Positions 30,001-35,840 of a stretch of 64,000 bases of DNA are shown here, one piece after another. The DNA lies in contig JAIXWW010000011.1 of the NCBI GenBank assembly GCA_027491085.1, positions 310,001 through 374,000 on the forward strand. The letters run 5' to 3'. The translations under genes and the position numbers were made by a program. The stretch is from Bacteroidota bacterium (GTDB lineage: Bacteria; Bacteroidota; Bacteroidia; UKL13-3). Each line of letters starts with the position of its first letter. The first letter of the stretch is position 1. The notes below the pieces were generated by a model. The model was not told the DNA's origin, searched no databases, and worked only from the letters and a program-made list of their open reading frames with translations.

Positions 30001-30110
30001 TAGGGCCGGCAAAAAAGCGGGCCAGCCCAAGCCTTAAGCGTGGAAGCATTTTTTTGCCTTGATTTTTTGCTTCTTTTTCATCTAAGGAAAAAGAAGAAGA
30101 AAAAAGGTTG
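30001..30110. repeat. Probable dispersed intergenic element with hairpin
   Basis: A stretch unlike its surroundings: GC-rich (GGGCCGGC ... GCGGGCC) then poly-pyrimidine/poly-purine, with a perfect 10-bp hairpin (30070-30079 CTTCTTTTTC with 30087-30096) around ATCTAAG. Sequences of this style recur between genes in many Bacteroidota genomes from memory; only one copy is in this window. No protein is supported. Confidence 0.4.
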
Positions 30111-30113
30111 ATA

Positions 30114-30145
30114 AAAAAGGTTGCTTTGGTTAAAGCAGCCTTTTT
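30114..30145 (-). terminator. Intrinsic terminator of the DUF4440 gene
   Basis: A 14-bp stem (30114-30127 with 30132-30145, one G-T wobble), a GGTT loop and a T run on the minus strand, directly after the stop codon at 30155. Confidence 0.85.
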
Positions 30146-30154
30146 AAATTTATT

Positions 30155-30589
30155 TTATGATGAATGATCGGAAACGATAACCCATTTACCTTTCATTTTT
30201 TTAAGCAATAAAGTAAAATAACCTCCTAAATTTCCTTTGCCTGCTTGGCGATTTAAAAACCATTTACCAATTACAAAAGCATTATTTTTAGCTAGTACAT
30301 CTATTTTAACAATTTCGAAAGTTAACTGACCCATAGCTGAAGTATCGGGGTACGATTTTTTATAATTATCTAAGGTATTTTGCCAACCAAAGGTTATCCC
30401 TTTTTTACCAATAAACTGAAGACTATCGCTGTACCAATAAGGAACCATAAAACCCTCAATATTGCCATTATTCCAAGCAGCTTGCTGTTTTATTAATAAT
30501 TGAGAAATAGCCAATTTTTCGGCAGTATAATTTTGCGCAAATGCTTTTTGGCAAAGCAATATGGTGAGTACAAAAAGTATTTTTTTCAT
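30155..30589 (-). CDS. Exported DUF4440 / SnoaL-like protein
   Basis: 144 residues from the ATG at 30589, followed at once by a signal peptide (M-K-K-I-L-F-V-L-T-I-L-L, ending A-F-A-Q). The mature part is a cone-shaped NTF2/SnoaL-type fold: A-A-W-N-N-G-N-I-E-G-F-M (~37), Y-W-Y-S-D-S-L-Q-F-I-G, YKKSYPD, and a terminal K-G-K-W-V-I-V-S-D-H-S-S. DUF4440 proteins of this kind are common and mostly unassigned; some bind small ligands. The upstream ATG at 30628 would delay the signal peptide and is less likely. Confidence 0.85.
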   Translation of the reverse strand: MKKILFVLTILLCQKAFAQNYTAEKLAISQLLIKQQAAWNNGNIEGFMVPYWYSDSLQFIGKKGITFGWQNTLDNYKKSYPDTSAMGQLTFEIVKIDVLAKNNAFVIGKWFLNRQAGKGNLGGYFTLLLKKMKGKWVIVSDHSS

Positions 30590-30690
30590 AGTGGTTACAA
30601 AAGTAAAAATATTTAACGCAATCGGCATGACTAAATGAATTTTTAGTTGAGAGCTTCATTGTAAGGCAAAGCCTGTCCAGCCAAAGCGGG

Positions 30691-30923
30691 AAAGCAATCT
30701 CAAGTTTAAAGTACAATTTTTCTCGCTTGAGATTGCTTCTCTTCGATCGCAATGACGTTTGATACAGGATAATCGTAATTGCAAGTCAGATAACTATCGG
30801 TCAGGAAAGCTTTATTTTTGAGCAAGGTGCGGAAGTATTCGTCATTGCGAGGAACGAAGCAATCTCAAGTTATGAAGTACAATTTTTATCGCTTGAGATT
30901 GCTTCTCTTCGATCGCAATGACG
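30691..30923. repeat. Two copies of a long hairpin repeat (GTCATTGCGAG family)
   Basis: Copy 2 (30840-30923) has outer arms CGTCATTGCGA/TCGCAATGACG (11 bp) and inner arms GAAGCAATCTCAAG/CTTGAGATTGCTTC (14 bp) enclosing ~22 bases. Copy 1 (30691-30757) has the inner arms and the right outer arm but a degraded left side. The right halves and the loop text (AGTACAATTTTT) are nearly identical, so the copies are related by duplication. Elements starting GTCATTGCGAGGAACGAAGC are familiar from Bacteroidota intergenic regions. Confidence 0.85.
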
Positions 30924-30988
30924 TTCGTTACAGTATCTTCGTTATAGCAATCTTGTACATTAATTACTTCGGACTTACAAATAACATT

Positions 30989-32323
30989 TTATGCTAATAA
31001 ATGCCATAAGGTATCCATGTAGGCAGCATCTTTAATTTTATCTTCGGCTTTATCGGCTATAATGCGGTCTATCAAAGCTTCGTTTTTCTTTCCTTGGTTT
31101 AATGCATAACTATACGATGATAAACTAAAGGTAGTTAACTCGTATTGCGATTTGTATTTTTCAGGATATAAATCGCTTAAATCGTGCTCAATATGTTTTT
31201 TATGTAAAAACTCTTTGTCGCCAACTTTATCGGCCATTTCGTAATAATTTTGAACAGCTAAATCGGCTATGGCATCAGCATTTGGTTTGCGTAATTTTTG
31301 GTATTCGTCAAATACTTTTGTCCAATTAGGAAAATACTTTTCTACACATTCATCAAAAACTACCACATCTTCAAAACTACAGTTCATACCTTGACCATAA
31401 AATGGAACAATGGCATGCGCAGCATCCCCCATTAAAGCCAATTTATCTTCTTTTACCCAAGGATAACATTTAACAGTAACCAAACTTGAAGTTGGGTTGG
31501 TAAAAAAGTCTTCGGTTAAAGTAGGCATCAATGCTACTGCATCAGGGAAATTGGTATTGAAAAATTCAACTACCTTTTCCTTGGTATCTAAGTTAGCAAA
31601 ACCATATTCGCCTTCAAAAGGCATAAATAAAGTACAAGTAAAATCGCCTGCCGGATTAGGTAAAGCTATCATCATATACGAGCCACGAGGCCAAATATGT
31701 AATGCACCTTTTTCCATTAAAAACTCCGCATTGGGACCCGCAGGAATAACCAATTCTTTATAACCTACGTGCAAATAATTTTGCGAATAATTAAACCTAT
31801 CGCCCATTTGCATTTTACCACGAGTAGCTGCAAAAGCACCATCGGTTCCTATAATTCTATCGCTCCAAACTTCTTTTTTACTGCCATCTTCCATTTCAAA
31901 AACACACAAGTTTTTGGTTAAATCTACATCCACACATTTGGCATTAAAGTAAATGGTAATGTTTGGGTATTCATCGGCTAATTCTACCAATTTGGTATTT
32001 AACCTTCCACGCGATACTGAGTTAATGGCTTGCCCTTCTTTACCATAAGGTTGATAAGTAAGGTCGCCTTTTACACTATGCATCATGCGGCCAGCCATAG
32101 GAATGGCATCGTTTAATATTTCGGTATCTAAACCAATTTTAGACAGTGCATTTAAACCACGAGTTGACAATGCCAAGTTGATTGATTTACCTGCATAAAT
32201 TTTGTTTTTACGCATATCGGGTCTGCGTTCAAAAAGGCTCACCTCAAAACCACGTTTTGCCATGTATATAGCTAATAATGAACCCGAAAGACCACCACCT
32301 ACAATTGTAATTTTTTCTTGCAT
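30989..32323 (-). CDS. kmo: Kynurenine 3-monooxygenase
   Basis: 444 residues from the ATG at 32323, which gives the FAD start K-I-T-I-V-G-G-G-L-S-G-S (Rossmann GxGxxG). Hydroxylates kynurenine to 3-hydroxykynurenine in tryptophan breakdown or de novo NAD synthesis. Supporting blocks: F-E-R-R-P-D-M-R (~35), S-I-N-L-A-L-S-T-R-G (~52, KMO-specific), R-G-R-L-N (~108), the D-G-A-F-A motif (~160) and L-M-G-D-A-A-H-A-I-V-P-F-Y-G-Q-G-M-N (~305, FAD ribose and product channel). No other kynurenine pathway genes are in the window. Confidence 0.95.
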   Translation of the reverse strand: MQEKITIVGGGLSGSLLAIYMAKRGFEVSLFERRPDMRKNKIYAGKSINLALSTRGLNALSKIGLDTEILNDAIPMAGRMMHSVKGDLTYQPYGKEGQAINSVSRGRLNTKLVELADEYPNITIYFNAKCVDVDLTKNLCVFEMEDGSKKEVWSDRIIGTDGAFAATRGKMQMGDRFNYSQNYLHVGYKELVIPAGPNAEFLMEKGALHIWPRGSYMMIALPNPAGDFTCTLFMPFEGEYGFANLDTKEKVVEFFNTNFPDAVALMPTLTEDFFTNPTSSLVTVKCYPWVKEDKLALMGDAAHAIVPFYGQGMNCSFEDVVVFDECVEKYFPNWTKVFDEYQKLRKPNADAIADLAVQNYYEMADKVGDKEFLHKKHIEHDLSDLYPEKYKSQYELTTFSLSSYSYALNQGKKNEALIDRIIADKAEDKIKDAAYMDTLWHLLA

Positions 32324-32585
32324 TTGTGTTAAATATTTTTTGTAAAAATACCTAAAAACAATTGAACTGGAGTTGATAATAATCAAATAACGAAGTGCGA
32401 AATGTTAAGAGCAATGCCCGAAGTGCGGATTTCGGAATGTGGAATGCGGAGTAAGTTGCAAATTATGAAATCGTGTCTCAAAGTATTCTTTATAAATCCT
32501 TACTTGCCAATAGCTCTTAATAGTGAGTTTAAAACGGGCTTCTTGTTTATTATTGCGGCTACCCTGAAGGCTCAAAAGTGGCAAG

Positions 32586-32993
32586 CTAGAGATCGCTTAT
32601 GTTTCCACCACTCCTTATCCAGTCTATTCCTCTTTGAAGTATTTCTGGGTCATCGTTAAATTTTCCAATGCTGGTATTACAACTACTACAAAGCCACCCT
32701 CGTATACTACCATCTATGTGACTGTGATCTAGTACCACATCATTTTTATGTTCTCGAATAAAATGCTTGCGGCAAATAGGACAAGTAAAGTCTTGTCCAA
32801 TTTGTGGTCTTGGAAATTTAGCTTCAAATTCAGCCTTTAGTTTAGGGTCAGCTTTTACTTTTTTTGCATAACATTCTCTACAAACCGGTCTTCTGAGAAC
32901 TCTATTATCTTTTCCGTATTGGTTTGGCGCAAATGCTTCGATATCCTTCTCGATTTTACATACCTTACATAATTTAAATTGCTTCTGCGGCAT
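32586..32993 (-). CDS. Probable type II restriction endonuclease, EndoVII-like HNH (beta-beta-alpha-metal) fold
   Basis: 135 residues from the ATG at 32993 (32999-33002 gives 3 more). Zinc Cys pairs C-K-V-C (~9), C-R-E-C (~37) and C-P-I-C (~72), then the recombination-endonuclease-VII-type site V-L-D-H-S-H-I-D-G-S-I-R-G-W-L-C-S-S-C-N (~87-106) with catalytic D-H and N, and the G-K-F-N-D-D-P tail helix. The layout of zinc ribbons before an HNH site resembles Hpy99I-type restriction enzymes. The gene overlaps the 3' end of the adjacent methyltransferase by 20 bp on the same strand, the main reason to call it a restriction enzyme. Recognition sequence unknown. Confidence 0.8.
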   Translation of the reverse strand: MPQKQFKLCKVCKIEKDIEAFAPNQYGKDNRVLRRPVCRECYAKKVKADPKLKAEFEAKFPRPQIGQDFTCPICRKHFIREHKNDVVLDHSHIDGSIRGWLCSSCNTSIGKFNDDPEILQRGIDWIRSGGNISDL

Positions 32994-33834
32994 ATTCTTC
33001 AATTTCTTTTAATAGATTGGCTATGCTAATTCTCTTTTCTGCTATTTGGCAATAATCTAAATTTATCTCACTACCGATAAAATTCCTATTTTCAATAATT
33101 GCCATCTTTGCTACAGTTCCGCTTCCAATCATTGGGTCGTAAACTAAGTCCCCTTGATTTGACCAAGATTCTATATGGTCTCTTGCTAACTTTTCAGGAA
33201 AAATTGCTGGGTGTTGATAAGCATATTCATCACTGGCAGAATGTCCTTTACCAACGTTATATTCCCAAATATTAGTTCTTCTTCCGAATTCTCCATAACC
33301 ACCTCGACTTACATTTAAAAGTTCTCCATTTTGAAGTCTTTTCGTCCCATTGTCTCCTTTTCTTGATTCTTTATTTTCTCTGTCAGTTATAAGATTAATT
33401 GTTTTTGGACGCCCTTTACTTAAAACGAACATATACTCAAAGGACTGCCAATAGGTAGTATTATTTCCAACAGCACCTCTAGGTGGTTTAGAATATATCA
33501 TAGTATCAAAAAGATTAAAGCCACATTCTTTGAAGAATAATGCCTGTCTAAAAGAGTTTCCTGTTTCATTTCCACTAGTAGTTGCATCACTTACAATCCA
33601 TATAACTACACCTCCTTCTTTTGTAACTCTATACAGTTCTTTGGCTATTTTTTCAAATTGAAACGAGAAGCCATTAAATTCAGACTTAATACCTCTGATA
33701 TGGTTGTTATAAGTTCTCAAATCGTCATAAGGCGGAGATGTTATTGTCAAGTCCAAAAAATTGTTTGGCATTCTACTCATGGTCTGAAGGCAACACTCGT
33801 TATAAATTATATTTTTTTCGATTTGATTTCTCAT
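32974..33834 (-). CDS. Site-specific DNA methyltransferase, beta class (N4-cytosine or N6-adenine)
   Basis: 286 residues. Catalytic motif IV, T-S-P-P-Y-D-D-L-R-T-Y, is near the N terminus (~32), and AdoMet motif I, D-P-M-I-G-S-G-T-V-A, near the C terminus (~237), followed by F-I-G-S-E-I (motif II). This permuted order defines the beta class. TSPPY is more usual for N4-cytosine than N6-adenine enzymes, but base specificity needs testing. The target recognition region is residues ~140-220. ATG at 33834. It precedes and overlaps the HNH nuclease, so methylase is made first, as expected of a self-protecting type II system. Confidence 0.9.
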   Translation of the reverse strand: MRNQIEKNIIYNECCLQTMSRMPNNFLDLTITSPPYDDLRTYNNHIRGIKSEFNGFSFQFEKIAKELYRVTKEGGVVIWIVSDATTSGNETGNSFRQALFFKECGFNLFDTMIYSKPPRGAVGNNTTYWQSFEYMFVLSKGRPKTINLITDRENKESRKGDNGTKRLQNGELLNVSRGGYGEFGRRTNIWEYNVGKGHSASDEYAYQHPAIFPEKLARDHIESWSNQGDLVYDPMIGSGTVAKMAIIENRNFIGSEINLDYCQIAEKRISIANLLKEIEEYAAEAI

Positions 33835-34080
33835 TGGTTCAAATTTATGTTTTGAATATCGTGGTTCATTGAATTAATAAATTTATTTACAAACATTGTC
33901 TTGTTTATTCATCATTATAACATTATAGAATAGCACACAACATATATATATTTAACAAAACCATCACATTTGTGTTAGCTTTATGTAACTGTTTCAGCAT
34001 TTTTTTTAACGAATATACCTTTTGTCTTATAAATCATCAAACAGGCTTTTATTTGAACTAGTAATTTGTTCCTCGAGCAA
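33835..34080. other. AT-rich non-coding spacer upstream of the methyltransferase
   Basis: No gene recognised. It should contain the minus-strand promoter of the restriction-modification operon. A decayed unit with GTAATTTGTTCC (34061-34072), similar to part of the 41-bp array downstream, lies at its right end. The decamer AACTAGTAAT (34056-34065) recurs at 34120-34129, on either side of the palindrome. Confidence 0.5.
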
Positions 34081-34111
34081 GACGTGACATGTTTTAAAAA
34101 CCTGTCACGTC
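34081..34111. repeat. Palindromic element, left copy
   Basis: GACGTGACATG ... CCTGTCACGTC: an inverted repeat of ~15-bp arms around one or two bases with one mismatch, closely related to the palindrome at 34867-34897. It is flanked by direct copies of AACTAGTAAT (34056-34065 and 34120-34129). Confidence 0.8.
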
Positions 34112-34180
34112 TAATACTAAACTAGTAATAACCATTTATCTATAAAGAACGTTGCTAATTCTTTAGGTCATTGATTTTTT

Positions 34181-34426
34181 ATTACAATAATTTGTTCCCC
34201 TATTACAGAGCAGTAAAATATATTACACCGATTTATTCCCGACATACAGGGCAGTAAATCCCATTACACCGATTTATTCGCGCCTTAGTCGGCTGTAAAT
34301 CTTATTACAACAATTCGTTCGCGCCTTAGTCGTCAGTAAATTGTATTACAACAATTTGTTCGCGCCTTAGTCGTCTGTAAATTGCATTACAGAAATTTGT
34401 TCCTGCCTTAGTCGGCTAAATATAAA
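34181..34426. repeat. 41-bp tandem repeat array, six copies
   Basis: Units start with ATTACA at 34181, 34222, 34263, 34304, 34345 and 34386, exactly 41 bp apart, with a seventh ATTACA at 34427. The central units share TTCGCGCCTTAGTCG and then TGTAAAT; outer units are diverged, and a decayed unit may precede 34181. Within a unit, ACAATTT near the start is complementary to AAATTGT at the end, so each can fold. 41 is not a multiple of 3 and no frame is open through it. The array ends ~105 bp before the HTH gene at 34532. Confidence 0.92.
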
Positions 34427-34531
34427 ATTACAGTTTTGTTATTATTTATTGATTTTTAGTATAATATTTTACATTTATGGTATTTAAAATAATAGTACAA
34501 ATATTATTTTTGTATAAAAACCATACTTACC

Positions 34532-34846
34532 ATGAACGAAAACAAGAATATGCCTCATAATGGGCAGCTGCTTAAACGCCTTATGGACGAAAGGCGCTAT
34601 ACGCAATCGCAACTGTCTTACGAACTAGGTACGCAAAATGTAACCGTATTTAGGTTGATAGAAAAAGAAAGTATTAGCAGCCATTACCTTTGGCAGCTTA
34701 GCAATGCAATGAATATAAATTTGTTTACGGTATTGGCACAGCTACACCCTGTAAATACACCAACTGCCAAGGAAATAGAACTTGAAAAACAAGTATTGGA
34801 TTTACAAAAGGAAGTGGCCATTTATAAAGAATTATTAAGGAAATAA
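34532..34846 (+). CDS. Small XRE-like helix-turn-helix protein with coiled-coil tail
   Basis: 104 residues. Residues ~10-70 look like a Cro/CI-type HTH: L-L-K-R-L-M-D-E-R-R-Y-T-Q-S-Q-L, then Y-E-L-G-T-Q-N-V-T-V-F-R-L-I as the recognition helix, followed by a third and fourth helix. Residues ~80-103 form a Glu/Lys/Leu coiled coil (K-E-I-E-L-E-K-Q-V-L-D-L-Q-K) probably for dimerisation. ATG start preceded by an AT-rich leader. It lies alone between the 41-bp array and a strong palindrome and may bind one of these; target unknown. Not adjacent to a toxin gene. Confidence 0.78.
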   Translation: MNENKNMPHNGQLLKRLMDERRYTQSQLSYELGTQNVTVFRLIEKESISSHYLWQLSNAMNINLFTVLAQLHPVNTPTAKEIELEKQVLDLQKEVAIYKELLRK

Positions 34847-34866
34847 ACCTTATCCTAATAAAAAAA

Positions 34867-34897
34867 AACGTGACAGGTTTTAAAAACCTGTCACGTT
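34867..34897. repeat. Palindromic element, right copy; also a possible terminator
   Basis: Perfect 15-bp arms (34867-34881 AACGTGACAGGTTTT with 34883-34897) around one A, followed by TTTAGTATTGG. The same sequence style as 34081-34111. Located 20 bp after the HTH gene stop, it may terminate that gene as well. Half-copies ACCTGTTACGTTT and GCCTGTTACGTTT occur at 35478-35490 and 35571-35584. Confidence 0.85.
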
Positions 34898-34938
34898 TAG
34901 TATTGGTATTTTTAAGCACTTCGCTTTGCAGTAATAAC

Positions 34939-35364
34939 TTACTTCATATCAAAGTCCACCATCCATTCAATACCAAATTGATCTCTCAACATGCCAAAAT
35001 AGCTACCCCAAGGACTTTCTTGTATAGGCATTTCTACTTGCGCACCTTTTGAAAGGCCATTAAATATTTTATCGGCTTCTTCCTTGCTTTCTGCGTTAAT
35101 AGAAATTTTGCTTCGGGTTTCCACTTCGCTGTGTTTTCCCATTTGCTCAGGGGTATCGCTACCCATTAACATACTGCTTTTGCCAATAGGTAATACAATA
35201 TGCATAATTTTTTCAGCTTCCTTTTCAAAGTTAGGAGCGCCTTCAAAACTCATATCTTTAAAACGAACAACGGTAGCAAACTCGCCACCAAATACTGATT
35301 TGTAAAAGGTAAATGCTTCTTCAGCATTTCCGTTAAAATGAATGTAAGGATTAATTGATGCCAT
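34939..35364 (-). CDS. VOC superfamily / PhnB-like protein
   Basis: 141 residues. The N terminus I-N-P-Y-I-H-F-N-G-N-A-E-E-A-F-T-F-Y-K-S-V-F-G-G is the PhnB/3-demethylubiquinone-type VOC signature, followed by I-M-H-I-V-L-P (~52), L-M-G-S-D-T (~63) and the closing W-G-S-Y-F-G-M-L-R-D-Q-F-G-I-E-W. VOC proteins of this type bind small ligands or a metal; the activity of this subgroup is not established. It ends by a convergent palindrome at 34867-34897. No operon partner. Confidence 0.9.
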   Translation of the reverse strand: MASINPYIHFNGNAEEAFTFYKSVFGGEFATVVRFKDMSFEGAPNFEKEAEKIMHIVLPIGKSSMLMGSDTPEQMGKHSEVETRSKISINAESKEEADKIFNGLSKGAQVEMPIQESPWGSYFGMLRDQFGIEWMVDFDMK

Positions 35365-35840
35365 GGTTTTTATATTTTTTGTTTCATAATGCTGCTACAA
35401 TCCTATTGTATTTTTTCATTTTTAGCAAGTCATTTTACCAATTATTCTACTGCAATACTTAATAAGTTTTTGAAGAAACCTGTTACGTTTGGTATTGGTT
35501 ATTGGTCTTTTTTGACGAAGAAAGCTACTTGCTTGTTGGTACACTAAGCTAAACATCTACAAGGGCTGAAAGCCTGTTACGTTTAGTTTTCGTTAAATTG
35601 ATGTTGGCGAGGACGCACAACATCGGCCAGATGGATAAAACTCAATAACCCGCCAATTCACAACTCAAACAACTATTAACTGACAACCGACAACTATCAA
35701 CTAAACAAACTAAATTTAAATCCATAATACAAAACAAAGTGCTTATTTTTGTAGTTACTAAAGTAAACACTGATGCTTTTTGGTAAACTTGTGTAACAGC
35801 AACTTGCCAGAGGCTAGCAGCCAGTAGCCAGCCGCAAAAA
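35365..35840. other. Intergenic region with degraded repeats and the uvrA promoter region
   Basis: No gene. It contains two half-copies of the CCTGTTACGTTT palindrome family (35478-35490 and 35571-35584), a run of CAACTAT/GACAACCGACAACT words (35655-35700) whose reverse-complement style recurs at 63712-63775, and a possible -7 box TATTTTTG at 35744-35751 for uvrA (no convincing -33 box). Confidence 0.5.

Noticed and set aside
32402..32659. Plus-strand ORF after kmo
   Set aside because: Low-complexity spacer text overlapping the restriction nuclease gene; no motif or plausible start context.
30990..33834. Larger defence island around the restriction-modification genes
   Set aside because: Neighbours are kmo (metabolic), repeats and a lone HTH gene; no other defence-associated families are visible.
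34181..34426. Possible CRISPR array in the 41-bp repeats
   Set aside because: Units are contiguous with no unique spacers, repeats are diverged, and no cas genes are nearby.
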